DNA of 64,000 nt from Candidatus Bathyarchaeota archaeon (GCA_013388895.1 JACAEK010000013.1:1-64000), one strand, 5' to 3'; counted from the first letter of the stretch, positions 18,612 through 27,645 are shown. Notes: generated by a model from the sequence alone, not told the origin. Program-made: numbers and translations.

Positions 18612-19973
18612 TTATTCCATGATTTTTGATTTCGCCTCTTTGAACAACGCGTCCGTTTCCAGTTGCCATTCTTTGAAGTTTTTGGGCGATTCAGGATAGT
18701 GTTTATAATGAGCTTTAACCTGTTTCATGAAATTGACGGTAATCCTAAGCTTGTTTAGAAAACGTATTCGCTTTAGTCCTCTGAAGACTCGTTTTGCAGT
18801 GTCAGTTACTGTTATATGGAATTCTTCGCCTAAACCTGCTTTTAGAACGTCTTCTTCCATCAGAAGCCTATATTTCATTCCGTAGTTCAAGTCTTCATCA
18901 CGGCATGTTAAAAGCAGCATACGGAAAATGTCCAGTCCAGCCTGTTTTACGCCGTACGATTCCATATATCTGCAGTTGTAAGGCCAAAGTGATTTTTGGC
19001 TGACATCACCCTTCTGCAAAGCTTCAATTATCGTTTTTCCAGCTAACTGACCGCTAAGCATTGAGGGCCCTATTCCGCCGCCATGAATGGGGTTTACCAA
19101 ACATGCAGCATCGCCAGCGATTATGACTCCATTTCCAACCATATTATCTACTGGTTTACGTGTTGGATCATACCATGCACCGCCTTGCAGAAGCAACGAA
19201 CCTTCAAAAAGTGATCTTGTTAAAATGTGTTTGTAAAACTGACTTTTGGGATTCGGGAATTTCCCCCGCATGCAGATGCCTAATCCAGCATTGACTTTTG
19301 CTCCGCCTTTAGGAAAAATCCATGTGTAACCACCAGGAGTGACCTTTTGGTTTAGATAGATTTCGCAATATCCTTCATTTTTAGTTTCTTGTTTAAGCTG
19401 TCTTATTTCCCGATAACAAGCCTCCACATCCTCATTTGCAACTTCGTTCTCGATTCCCATTTTCCTCGGGAGCTTTCGCCGAAGCACAGCCAGAAAACCG
19501 CTTGCATCAACAACAATCCTTGCCTTTAAATGAATATTCTTGCCAGTTTTCAAATTTTTAGCTTGAAGTCCATTTACGAAGCTCTTCTCAATAATCGGCT
19601 CCAAACATTGTGTGGAATCAGCAAGAACCGTGCCTTCGTCAAGAGCCTTTTTCAAAAGCCATTGTCCAAAAAGGCGCCTGTTAAGCAGGTAACCTACAAA
19701 ATCTTCATGGGCAATTGCGAAAATAGTTTCTAAATCTGGCGAGTAAATTTTGATGCCTTCAATTCTTTTTTCCAACTCGCCACCTTGAGGTTTTTCCAAA
19801 CCCAAATTTTTCAGATGATGCTCTCCAAGAGCGTCTCCACATATTTTCTCTCCAATTTCTTCTCTTCTCTTTCTATCAATCAGGCATGTTTTAAGCCCAG
19901 CTTCAGCTGTTGTTTTTGCCGCTAGGCATCCTGCAGTTCCAGCTCCGACTACAATAACATCATAATTATTCAT
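18612..19973 (-). CDS. Geranylgeranyl reductase family protein (ether-lipid saturation)
   Basis: A 453-residue FAD flavoprotein. The dinucleotide-binding motif VIVVGAGTAGCLAAKTT is at residues 5-21. GEKICGDALGEHHL (about 41-54) is typical of geranylgeranyl reductases, and NPIHGGGIGPSMLSG (about 292-306) is the second FAD motif. In archaea this family reduces double bonds of the digeranylgeranyl glycerophospholipid chains; some paralogues act on menaquinone or other isoprenoids. It is divergent from the HxlR-type regulator across about 100 bases with TATA-like and palindromic elements. Confidence 0.88.
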   Translation of the reverse strand: MNNYDVIVVGAGTAGCLAAKTTAEAGLKTCLIDRKRREEIGEKICGDALGEHHLKNLGLEKPQGGELEKRIEGIKIYSPDLETIFAIAHEDFVGYLLNRRLFGQWLLKKALDEGTVLADSTQCLEPIIEKSFVNGLQAKNLKTGKNIHLKARIVVDASGFLAVLRRKLPRKMGIENEVANEDVEACYREIRQLKQETKNEGYCEIYLNQKVTPGGYTWIFPKGGAKVNAGLGICMRGKFPNPKSQFYKHILTRSLFEGSLLLQGGAWYDPTRKPVDNMVGNGVIIAGDAACLVNPIHGGGIGPSMLSGQLAGKTIIEALQKGDVSQKSLWPYNCRYMESYGVKQAGLDIFRMLLLTCRDEDLNYGMKYRLLMEEDVLKAGLGEEFHITVTDTAKRVFRGLKRIRFLNKLRITVNFMKQVKAHYKHYPESPKNFKEWQLETDALFKEAKSKIME

Positions 19974-20006
19974 GGCTTTATCTCTCCATACGTCTGATAT
20001 GTTTTC

Positions 20007-20069
20007 TATACTTTGTTGTATAAGTAAACCTTTATAAATTGTGAAGTAAGCTTCTACACACTAAGTGTA
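20007..20069. promoter_or_regulatory. Divergent promoter with TATA box and two inverted repeats
   Basis: Between the reductase gene and the HxlR-type gene, CTTTATAAATT (about 20030-20040) is a good TATA box for the regulator gene. Two related inverted repeats flank it: TATAC...GTATA at 20007-20022 and TACAC...GTGTA at 20055-20069, the latter ending 5 bases before the regulator's ATG. HxlR proteins bind such short palindromes as dimers, so these could be autoregulatory operators. The repeats are short and the claim is inferential. Confidence 0.35.
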
Positions 20070-20074
20070 TCTTA

Positions 20075-20530
20075 ATGGGTCCAAAATTGACATTGAGCAC
20101 TGAGCTTCGCAGAATTGTAGAGGCACGTATAGAACACACGCTCAAAGGAATCGAAGACACGCTTCAACAGATAACAGAAAATCAAGAAGTAAGCTTAAGA
20201 GACTTGAAGGAAGACATACAAAGCCTCGAAGAAAGCTTCAATTTGCTGTCTCAAAAATGGAATCTTGGAATACTCTATACGCTCTTTTTGAAAAGCACCG
20301 CTGGCTTCAGTGACTTAAAGAAAATTCTTGGAGTAAACTCCCGCACACTTTCGGACAAACTCAAAAGCTTGAAAGAGCATGGATACGTTGACAGAACAGT
20401 TGAAACAGGACCACCGCTAAGAGTAGAATATGCGTTGACGATGAAAGGAAAAAACGTGGTACTTTTGGCTTTGCCTTTATTATACTACTCAAGCAGTTTA
20501 GATTCACCTAAAACCTTTCAAAATCTATGA
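20075..20530 (+). CDS. HxlR-type winged-helix transcriptional regulator
   Basis: A 151-residue protein. A basic, helical N-terminus (about residues 1-55, possible coiled coil, rich in Glu) precedes an HxlR domain: LSQKWNLGILYTLFLKS, FSDLKKILGVNSRTLSDKLKSL as recognition helix region, and HGYVDRTVETGPPLRVEYALT as wing. The extended N-terminal helix is unusual for the family. The last residues (SSSLDSPKTFQNL) look unlike HxlR and run into the adjoining pseudogene, so the C-terminus may have been altered when that gene decayed. It may control itself and the divergent lipid reductase gene. Confidence 0.82.
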   Translation: MGPKLTLSTELRRIVEARIEHTLKGIEDTLQQITENQEVSLRDLKEDIQSLEESFNLLSQKWNLGILYTLFLKSTAGFSDLKKILGVNSRTLSDKLKSLKEHGYVDRTVETGPPLRVEYALTMKGKNVVLLALPLLYYSSSLDSPKTFQNL

Positions 20531-20901
20531 CAGAAAGAAGCTTGAAGAAGAACACGAGAAGATGTGGGAAACCCAAATTCTTTCTGATATTAATGATCCA
20601 GTTTGGATTACAAACATTCCAAGAGAATTCTAAGACTTGCTCCTAACCGAATATGGTGAGGTTCTATCAGGTGGTAGACGAGAATGGGAATACCCTAAAA
20701 TAGTGAGAAAAATGGAAAGAGATAACGTTAAAAAGGATAACTTCAAACTGTTGCTAAGGCTAGCGAGAGAAGGAAAATTGAGACCCTCGGGGGGGAGCGG
20801 GAATAGACATAGAAAAATTCGTCGCATGGATTTCAGGAGCCAACCATGTCGGAGAAACACAACTGTTTCCCAAAGTGCCTGGAATAGTTTACGATTTGTA
20901 A
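20502..20901 (+). pseudogene. Remnant of AsnRS-like/asparagine synthetase A-like gene
   Basis: Three-frame reading recovers the C-terminal third of a class II aminoacyl-tRNA-synthetase-like protein. ILSDINDPVWITNIPREF ends at an in-frame TAA (20631-20633). The same frame continues LLLTEYGEVLSGGRREWEY and LAREGKLRPSGG. At a run of seven G (20789-20795) the frame shifts to GIDIEKFVAWISGANHVG, then QLFPKVPG, ending at TAA 20901. This fits the archaeal asparagine-synthetase (AS-AR) type of AsnRS paralogue. The N-terminal two-thirds are missing, replaced by the HxlR gene, and residues between PREF and LLLTEYGE also seem deleted. Decay is real even if the G7 shift is a sequencing error. Confidence 0.75.
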
Positions 20902-20907
20902 CTTCCG

Positions 20908-22572
20908 GTGAATGTGATGCAGATCCTAGAAAATATCCAGTATGATACTGATGCTTTGTTCAAGTCGATATTAGAAACTATGAAAAGCCTACATAATGCA
21001 GAAAATGTCGCCCATCCATTTCCGGAGGAGTTGAGATTATCTGCTGAGCGATATGGCTCACGAACAGTTTATGGCAACTACAACTTTGTTTCAACCGTGA
21101 AAAATAGAAGTGCATGGCTGACAGTGTACATCGGAACCGAAAAGGTTCTTCAGCGTAAACTAAGTCAAAGACAAAAAGAAATTCTCAGAGACACTCCAAA
21201 GACTGCGGAGTTGATCCATCAATACGTGAAATCAGCACCAATTGTATGCGTTAAAAGAACAATGGGAAACAATTCATACTTTAACCCTCAATGCACGCTT
21301 TATGTTTCTGTCTATAGGAAAGAAATGATACGTCTCGCATATATGATTGGGCAGACCCTTTTCACCTTCAGAGAAAAAGCGCCAGGACCAGAATTGTACT
21401 TACTTCATATACCGGAATGGCAAGAAAAAGACAGGCAAATACTTGTCTTTCCTGAAATAGGAGTTACCTACGTTCTCGGTTCAGACTACTACGGAGAAGA
21501 CAAGAAAGGCTTTCTAAGAATGGCCATGTGGATGGCGAAACAAAAAGGAATGCTAGGTCTTCACGCAGGAGCAAAAATCGTCAAGGCAAAAGACAACGCA
21601 GGAAAAATCAAAAGATACGGTATGATTCTTTTTGGACTTAGCGCCACAGGCAAAACTACACACGCTTGTCACAACCATGGTTTGCTAGATGACGGAGAAG
21701 GACAAGAAATAATTCAAGACGACGTAATCTTTCTAAGACCAGATGGTTCAGCGCTCGGAAGCGAAAAAGGATTCTATCTCAAAACAGGATATCTCAACCC
21801 AAAAGTTCAGCCTATAATATTTAGAGCAGCCATAAGTCACAACACGATTTTTGAGAACGTGATGATCGATCATCTTGGCAACGTCCATTTCGACGATATA
21901 ACATTAACAGAAAATGGAAGAGCAATAATTCAAAGAGAAGACTTAGGAGCAGACAAATCTGAAAGTGTAAATTTACCGCCCCTCAAAGAAATGGATGAAA
22001 TGGTTATCATCTTTATCACTAGACGAAATACAGTAGTACCCATCGCATCAAAGTTGACCATTGAACAAGCCGCATCAGCTTTTATGTTGGGCGAGTCTGT
22101 AGAAACATCAGCAGGCGACCCGCGTCGAACAGGTGAATCAGTGAGGGAAGTCGGAACAAATCCTTTCATTGTCGGCGATGAGACTCTAGAAGGAAACTGG
22201 TTCTACGATTTTCTGAAAAAACACAATGACAAGGTTCAATGCTACCTCCTTAATACAGGCGGTGTAGGAGAAAACAGAAAAGAAGATGTTAGCAACGAAA
22301 TCCTCAGAAAACCTGTTAGAGTAGAGATACCGGAGATGGCGGCAATCATAAGAGGAATAGTTAAAGGCTCCATAGAATGGATACGTGAGCCATACTTCAA
22401 TACATTCGTTCCTAAGAAAGTAAATGGAATGCAAATGACAAGATTTGATCCTTCCGAATACTACTCTAGGGAGCAAATTGATGCATATGTTGTAAAGCTG
22501 AAACAGGAAAGATTTACGCGGCTAAAGGAATTTAGGAACTTAAATCAAGCGATATTTGATGCCACAAAATGA
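20908..22572 (+). CDS. pckA: Phosphoenolpyruvate carboxykinase (ATP)
   Basis: A 554-residue protein of the ATP-dependent PEPCK family. The P-loop is GLSATGKTTHACHN (about residues 242-255). The metal site region EIIQDDVIFL follows, then a lid-like TRRNTVVPIASKL and the family's LLNTGGVGE. It interconverts oxaloacetate and PEP with ATP/ADP, linking C4 acids to gluconeogenesis. Start is GTG 20908, close behind the AsnA-like remnant; ATG 20917 is an alternative. The length is close to family norm. Sequence details (short N-terminal domain) suggest a divergent archaeal clade. Confidence 0.85.
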   Translation: MNVMQILENIQYDTDALFKSILETMKSLHNAENVAHPFPEELRLSAERYGSRTVYGNYNFVSTVKNRSAWLTVYIGTEKVLQRKLSQRQKEILRDTPKTAELIHQYVKSAPIVCVKRTMGNNSYFNPQCTLYVSVYRKEMIRLAYMIGQTLFTFREKAPGPELYLLHIPEWQEKDRQILVFPEIGVTYVLGSDYYGEDKKGFLRMAMWMAKQKGMLGLHAGAKIVKAKDNAGKIKRYGMILFGLSATGKTTHACHNHGLLDDGEGQEIIQDDVIFLRPDGSALGSEKGFYLKTGYLNPKVQPIIFRAAISHNTIFENVMIDHLGNVHFDDITLTENGRAIIQREDLGADKSESVNLPPLKEMDEMVIIFITRRNTVVPIASKLTIEQAASAFMLGESVETSAGDPRRTGESVREVGTNPFIVGDETLEGNWFYDFLKKHNDKVQCYLLNTGGVGENRKEDVSNEILRKPVRVEIPEMAAIIRGIVKGSIEWIREPYFNTFVPKKVNGMQMTRFDPSEYYSREQIDAYVVKLKQERFTRLKEFRNLNQAIFDATK

Positions 22573-22741
22573 AACATGTCCAGTTTTTAGAAGTATTACA
22601 CAGTTCCGTTTTTACAAAAATTAAAAAGACTAGAGACCACAATCTTTGAAAAATGAATTCTGCATCCATATTAGCGATTCATAATTGTTAATTATATTCT
22701 GGGCTAACCATGGAAAACAAGCTTAAAAGGTGTATTCAAGA

Positions 22742-22990
22742 ATGATGAAAAAAGAAGCTGTTAAAAAAAATATGACGTACACAGTTGATTTGACGAAAAT
22801 TGATGGAGATGGAGCTTTTCCATGCCCCAAATGCGGATCGATAATATCACCAGACGACGAAAGTGAAGAAACCTATCAAATCATCGAAACAAAAGTCAAA
22901 GACGACGAATTGGCAGAATTGATGCTTACATGCAACAAATGTGGAAGTGCAATCAAACTAACGGGCTTTTTATCGCAACCGGAAAGCTAA
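22742..22990 (+). CDS. Small zinc-ribbon protein, function unknown
   Basis: An 82-residue protein (start at ATG 22742 preferred; GTG 22730 is possible). It has FPCPKCGSIISPDD and, about 40 residues later, LTCNKCGSAIKLTG, two CxxCG knuckles that should bind one zinc. Between them is an acidic strand region. Such proteins often bind nucleic acid or act as adaptors, but nothing identifies a partner. It is monocistronic between the PEPCK gene and a minus-strand gene. Confidence 0.65.
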   Translation: MMKKEAVKKNMTYTVDLTKIDGDGAFPCPKCGSIISPDDESEETYQIIETKVKDDELAELMLTCNKCGSAIKLTGFLSQPES

Positions 22991-23002
22991 AATTACTTTT
23001 GA

Positions 23003-23203
23003 CTACCTTTCTCCCTCGAGTCTCTTGTTTATTGCAATAAAAACTAGCCACAAGATTACGCCATAAAAAACTCCGTTGAAAATAGCGCTCAGAAAGTCTG
23101 TATATTGACTGGCTCCTTGTCCGGTTAAAGCGCAGAAGAAAATTCCCGGAAACATTGGCGAAGGAATTAGCAGTGACGCAGCTGTGAACATGGAAAAGAA
23201 CAC
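23003..23203 (-). CDS. Small membrane protein, function unknown
   Basis: About 66 residues from GTG 23203. Two hydrophobic segments (FFSMFTAASLLIPSPMFPGI and FNGVFYGVILWLVFIAI) flank a short loop, and a charged tail (NKRLEGER) ends it. The open frame extends upstream with protein-like, hydrophobic codons but has no ATG, GTG or TTG there, so the true start may be non-standard or further residues may precede. No family is recognised. Confidence 0.5.
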   Translation of the reverse strand: MFFSMFTAASLLIPSPMFPGIFFCALTGQGASQYTDFLSAIFNGVFYGVILWLVFIAINKRLEGER

Positions 23204-23353
23204 TATTAGAATCAGTATTCCCCTCTTACAGATCCACCAACGTTGAGATTTTAGCTATTGTTTTGTAATTCTTACTATAAGAAAGTCGAGTATAGCAATA
23301 TTTAATAAACGTTGCTGTCTATTTGCTCAACACAAATACAAAACCATAGGCAA

Positions 23354-24445
23354 CTAAAGCTCTATTGGGGGAAATGAACATAAGATGAAAATGGCTATTA
23401 GAAGAAATATGAATGCTTTTCTGCTTACAGACAAGCTTGAGACATCATCTAATGGGCCTGGATGCCTATACATTGAAATGAAAAGCACAAAGAAAGCCAT
23501 CGGCCAGAAGCCTTCAACAATTAGTAATAAGACTGAGAGAAAGGTCAAGATGGTAGTCATTTTCTCACTTGCGATTGAACGAGCTACGTGACCGCCGTCA
23601 AGCATCGCAGCAGGCAATAGATTAAGCATTGTAACTAGCATGCCAACCCAACCAGCAAAAGCCACAGGATGCAACATTATATAAGCGTACTGACCTGAAG
23701 GAGGAATTGGAACCGGGACAAGAACCCTAGCCAATAGCATAAACAACAAAGGAACCTGAAGAGTAGGCAGCTGTTCAGAGCTGTAGGTTATGGGAGAAAA
23801 AACAAAACCAATTGCAGTAAATACCGCCGCTAAGACGAAACTCATAATCGGCCCACTTGACCCTATATCAAACAGAGCATCCTTGTTAGGCGGCAAAGAT
23901 TTCTGCATTATCACGGCTCCAAACGTCCCTATTCCCAAAAAACCGCCTATAGGTGGAGGCCCGGGAATAAAGTATGGCGGAGTTGCGTCTACTCCTTTTT
24001 TGTTTGCAGCTATTTTATGGCCAAGCTCATGCAGGCCAAGAATCATAAGCAAAGCGATAGTGAAGGCTGCTCCTCCAAATATTGGATCAGTAATATCTCC
24101 TGAAAGAATGTATCCGGTTAGGAAAGTCGTTGCTATCGTAGCGAAAAAAAGTATCCAATTTATGAGCACGTTGCTTTTTTTTATTGGAAGCTTTGCAATG
24201 ACTTTTAAAACGACTCGCCCACTTTGTCTGCGTAGAATGGGTATCAAATTCATCGCTTCGAGATTTTTCAGCAGTTTAAGAAAAGCCTGTTTTGTTTCTT
24301 GTGGTTGTTTCAGGTAAAAGGTTGGAATGTTGTGTTCCATTAGAGCTTCTTCTATTTGAAACTCTGTGGATACCAGTGTACTTATTCGTTCGAAATTAGC
24401 TTGTACGAATGGTGCCCCTGCTGTTCCGCTGGGTGCTTCGTTCAT
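23354..24445 (-). CDS. Site-2 protease family intramembrane metalloprotease (M50)
   Basis: A 363-residue multi-pass protein. A soluble N-terminal region of about 100 residues is followed by membrane helices containing LHELGHKIAANKKG, the HExxH zinc motif (about residues 137-141). It also has GTFGAVIMQ and the partner motif LLPAAMLDGGHVARSI with the third zinc ligand Asp (about 290-305). It cleaves membrane-embedded substrates, often anti-sigma or regulator anchors in bacteria; archaeal targets are unknown. It stands alone on the minus strand. Confidence 0.92.
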   Translation of the reverse strand: MNEAPSGTAGAPFVQANFERISTLVSTEFQIEEALMEHNIPTFYLKQPQETKQAFLKLLKNLEAMNLIPILRRQSGRVVLKVIAKLPIKKSNVLINWILFFATIATTFLTGYILSGDITDPIFGGAAFTIALLMILGLHELGHKIAANKKGVDATPPYFIPGPPPIGGFLGIGTFGAVIMQKSLPPNKDALFDIGSSGPIMSFVLAAVFTAIGFVFSPITYSSEQLPTLQVPLLFMLLARVLVPVPIPPSGQYAYIMLHPVAFAGWVGMLVTMLNLLPAAMLDGGHVARSIASEKMTTILTFLSVLLLIVEGFWPMAFFVLFISMYRHPGPLDDVSSLSVSRKAFIFLLIAIFILCSFPPIEL

Positions 24446-24670
24446 GTATCCCTTATCCTCATGTTAGTTGCAGTATTAAATTGCGAGGAAGTAGAAAAGT
24501 TTATTGGAATTTGACGTATGTTTTGTTCGGAATCTGAACTCCTAAAAACTTTTTAATAATTCTTTAAAGACACACCCTCACGCAAAGCCAAAACAAACAC
24601 GAACATGGCAAAATAAAATGGAGAATCACAGACTCCAACCTTAGAACATAACAAAAAGGATGTAAAATCC

Positions 24671-25870
24671 TTGAAAATAGCCATACTTTATAGTCACCTG
24701 AAAGAGTTAGGAGGAGCCGAAAGAGTAATTCTAAAACAGGTCGAATTATTCCACCAAAAAGGCTATGACGCAGAATGTTTCTTCGCTTACGTTGATAAAA
24801 ATTTACGCAAAGAAACAAACAATCCTCACTGCTACACAAAAAGCTTTTTCACTTCTTTCATCCCCAATAACTTGGCAACACGCGTTATATTGTCCGTGCC
24901 TTTAGCGCCCCTAGCTTTACAGGCATTTAGTGAAGAAGATGTCCTAATCTGCCACGGTTATGGCCCTGCTCCATGGATTGGCTATTTAAATAAGAAATTT
25001 AGAGGCAAAAAATATGTGAGTTATATTCATTCGCCTCCAAGATTTCTCTATCTCAATGATGAGGAAAGGGCGTTATGGAGATTTAATGATGTTCGAGAAG
25101 TAATTTTCAAGTTGAGCAAAATTGCCGGTCCAATTTTGAAAGAAATGGATTATCATGGCGTTGTAAATTCAGATATTGTTCTGGCAAACAGTTATTTCAC
25201 TGCCAAACGTATTCAAGCCATTTACGGACTGAAGTCGAAAGTTTGTTATCCACCAGTGGATATGGAAACCTTTAGAATTCTCGGACAAAACCTATCTAAA
25301 GAGTCTCGTAAAGATTTCGGTTGGCCTCTTATTCTCTCAACAGGAAGAATTGTTGCAGTGAAGCGTTGGGAATGGCTACTAGAAATAATGAGCCACATAG
25401 CCAGAGAATTTTCTTCTGCAACCCTTGCCATAACGGGCGAAATTTCGAAAGAAAATGCCAAGTACATAAAGAAACTGTTGAAAACTGCTAAAAAGTTGAA
25501 AATAAAGAATAATGTAAGATTTCTGGGATTTCAATCTCAAAAAGAGCTTGTGAGACTTTACAACACTGCAGATGTTTACGTATACTCTGTTCCTCGAGAA
25601 GATTTCGGATTGGGTCCTGTTGAAGCAATGGCTTGTGGAACTCCTTCAGTCGTCTGGAATGATGGAGGAGGTCCATGTGAAACTGTTATTGACGGTGAAA
25701 CAGGCTTCAGAGCTCATCCCTATGACATGAAAGATTTTGCACAAAAAACTCTGAAAGCTGTTGATTTAAAGGAAGAAGTCTCTTCAAAGACAAGAAGGTT
25801 TGTTGAAGAGAACTTCTCATGCAAAAGGCACTTGCAGGTTCTGGAGGAAAACATTCGAAGTTTAAGATGA
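24671..25870 (+). CDS. GT4-family glycosyltransferase (ALG2/ALG11-like)
   Basis: A 399-residue GT-B glycosyltransferase. It starts at TTG 24671 with IAILYSHLKELGGAERVIL, the GGAE nucleotide-sugar acceptor loop. The C-terminal domain has STGRIVAVKRWEWLLE and EDFGLGPVEAMACGTPSVVW, the E-x7-E retaining motif of GT4. Mid-region SYIHSPPRFLY recalls the ALG11-like mannosyltransferases, so a role in N-glycan or cell-surface glycan assembly is likely. A decayed relative follows after 1 base. Confidence 0.85.
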   Translation: MKIAILYSHLKELGGAERVILKQVELFHQKGYDAECFFAYVDKNLRKETNNPHCYTKSFFTSFIPNNLATRVILSVPLAPLALQAFSEEDVLICHGYGPAPWIGYLNKKFRGKKYVSYIHSPPRFLYLNDEERALWRFNDVREVIFKLSKIAGPILKEMDYHGVVNSDIVLANSYFTAKRIQAIYGLKSKVCYPPVDMETFRILGQNLSKESRKDFGWPLILSTGRIVAVKRWEWLLEIMSHIAREFSSATLAITGEISKENAKYIKKLLKTAKKLKIKNNVRFLGFQSQKELVRLYNTADVYVYSVPREDFGLGPVEAMACGTPSVVWNDGGGPCETVIDGETGFRAHPYDMKDFAQKTLKAVDLKEEVSSKTRRFVEENFSCKRHLQVLEENIRSLR

Positions 25871-25871
25871 C

Positions 25872-26372
25872 ATGGGAATGAAAATTGTGGAAAACATGCA
25901 GGAAATAGGCGTTGACAAAAACCGAGACAAAAGAATAAAGCCACGTTTTCCTCTCAGGATTCTTGCAGTTTTTTTTCATCCATCAACGCACGTAACCGCT
26001 GTAGGTAGCGTTGAAAAAAGATTTATTGAAACTCTCAAAATTTTCTGCAATCAGAATAACATGAAAATAACTGTTTGGGAATCTTTCCCAAGTCTTTTAG
26101 ACACATCAAAAATTGCATGCGAAAAATATTCGCTATCTCCAGGTTTTCAAGGAAACAGGTGGCTAGGCATCTATCTTGAATGGGGATTCTGGATTGTTAA
26201 GGCACTTTTTAAGAGCTTCCGCATCTTTCGCCTTGAAAGACCAGATGTAATCCTTGCCACAAATAATACCTTGCCAAACCTTGCATTGGGTTAGATGGTG
26301 GGTTTAATCTTTAACCGACCAACATGCACGGTTGTTCATCACATTGACGTAACATCTGCAGGAACTGGAGCA
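25872..26372 (+). pseudogene. Truncated GT4-like glycosyltransferase remnant
   Basis: From ATG 25872 a frame encodes a GT-B N-terminal domain (LRILAVFFHPSTHVTAVGS, VEKRFIETLK, RPDVILATNNTLPNLALG) and stops at TAG 26292-26294. The same frame continues with MVGLIFNRPTCTVVHHID before losing similarity near 26370. A TGG to TAG change would explain the stop. The whole nucleotide-sugar-binding C-terminal half is missing, so this is not a functional transferase. It begins 1 base after the intact GT4 gene and was probably its cotranscribed partner. Confidence 0.7.
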
Positions 26373-26586
26373 AAAGTGTGCTTCGTTCTTCAGTTACATA
26401 CAACAGTTTTGTCTTATACTTTTTTGCGATTTGTATTGTTTGGTCTTTGCTGTGGCGGTCTATCACTATTGTTTCTATTTCTTTGTAGGTTTGGTTCTTG
26501 ATTGATTGCAAGCATTGTTTGATTGTTTTCTGTGAGTTGTATGTTGGCACAATTACTGATACGAGTGGTTGCTTGGGACTGTCCAC
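26372..26586 (-). pseudogene. Truncated GT2-family glycosyltransferase remnant
   Basis: A minus-strand frame from GTG 26586, with a strong GAGGAGG ribosome-binding site, encodes about 70 residues of a GT-A family 2 glycosyltransferase: PLVSVIVPTYNSQKTIKQCL, QSIKNQTYKEIETIVIDRHS and KKYKTKLLYVTEERS. Family members continue with an ARNxG block, but here similarity ends just after ERS and the frame runs into unrelated antisense of the GT4 remnant. It is therefore cut at the junction near 26370, and the catalytic DxD region is absent. Confidence 0.7.
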
Positions 26587-26681
26587 TGAAGCCTCCTCAT
26601 TAGCGAGTGCAAGATGTGTTGTTTATCAATCTTCTTTCAAAAATTGAATATCATTCAGTTTCAGAATTAGAACCCACGTGT

Positions 26682-26906
26682 CTACAGCTTAAGAAAACTG
26701 AAAAGTCCAGTTTTGCGTTTGCTATTGCCATTTATTGGGTAAACCTTGTGAAGTTCAAATTTTGTGCCACAATCTTTGCATTGAACATAGGCACAACTAG
26801 ATTTTGCTCCAAGCCAAAAATGTTTACAGTTGCATTTTGGGCATATCTTGAAGTGACTAAACGCCTCTTCCATTTCCTGCAGTTTCAAGCTCTCTCCAAT
26901 CTCCAT
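26682..26906 (-). CDS. Small zinc-ribbon protein, function unknown
   Basis: A 74-residue protein from ATG 26906, preferred over an upstream ATG at 26960 whose extra 18 residues look unstructured. It contains KICPKCNCKHFWLG and YVQCKDCGTKFELHK, two CxxC pairs that fit one zinc ribbon. The acidic N-terminal helix (LQEMEEAFSHF) and the basic C-terminus (NSKRKTGLFSFLKL) suggest an adaptor or nucleic-acid contact. No family name can be given. It is divergent from the glyoxalase-like gene. Confidence 0.6.
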   Translation of the reverse strand: MEIGESLKLQEMEEAFSHFKICPKCNCKHFWLGAKSSCAYVQCKDCGTKFELHKVYPINGNSKRKTGLFSFLKL

Positions 26907-27009
26907 AATTATGCTTCTTTCTGAAAATTTAATGGTTTTGGTATAATAATTAATACCCATGAACGAAACAGTTTATCTACATTGCATCCATTTGCAATGG
27001 CTGACAAAT

Positions 27010-27645
27010 ATGATAGTAAAGATGTGCACTGTTGGCGCATTCTCAACAAACTGTTACGTTGCGAGTTGCAAACAAACTAGAGAAGCAGCCATCATCGACC
27101 CTAGTTTCAACAGCAAGTTCGAAGCAGAGAAAATTTTCAAATTCACCGACGAAAATGCCTTAACAATAAAACTTGTTTTAAACACCCATGGACATCCTGA
27201 TCACACCTGTGGAAATAGGATAATAAAGGAAAAATTTTGCACACCTATCTTGATTCACGAAAATGATGCACATATGCTCGGCGAATCAGGCAAAGGTCTT
27301 GCGAAATTTTTCGGCTTTGAGAACTCTTCACCGCCAGCAGATGTTCTATTGCGTGATGGAGATTTAGTCAGATTTGGAAAGATAGTCTTACGAGTGGTTC
27401 ATACTCCAGGTCACAGCGGCGGCAGCATATCACTTTTGGGAACAAAAGAAGCTTTTACAGGTGACACATTGTTTCTCAGTTCTATTGGAAGAACAGATTT
27501 CCCAGAGAGCTCTGAACAGAACATGAAAGCGTCCTTAAAGAAGTTGGCAACTTTGCCAGATGTCTTTGTCGTTTATCCTGGGCATGGACCAATAACAACT
27601 GTTGGAGAAGAAAAACGCAATAATCCTTTTCTGCAGTCAGCATAA
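27010..27645 (+). CDS. MBL-fold hydrolase, glyoxalase II/persulfide-dioxygenase-like
   Basis: A 211-residue metallo-beta-lactamase from ATG 27010; the 17 residues encoded upstream from 26959 do not resemble the family. It has CTVGAFSTNCYV, NTHGHPDHTCGN (metal motif), HTPGHSGGSISLL and FTGDTLFLSSIGRTDFP, then VYPGHGPITTVGEEK. This order matches the glyoxalase-II subfamily, which hydrolyses thioesters; archaeal substrates are unknown. It is convergent with cofE, ending one base before it. Confidence 0.87.
   Translation: MIVKMCTVGAFSTNCYVASCKQTREAAIIDPSFNSKFEAEKIFKFTDENALTIKLVLNTHGHPDHTCGNRIIKEKFCTPILIHENDAHMLGESGKGLAKFFGFENSSPPADVLLRDGDLVRFGKIVLRVVHTPGHSGGSISLLGTKEAFTGDTLFLSSIGRTDFPESSEQNMKASLKKLATLPDVFVVYPGHGPITTVGEEKRNNPFLQSA

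Noticed and set aside
23790-24317. 175-codon plus-strand frame inside the site-2 protease gene
   Set aside because: It lies opposite the catalytic part of a clear M50 protease; its lysine/proline-rich translation matches no family.
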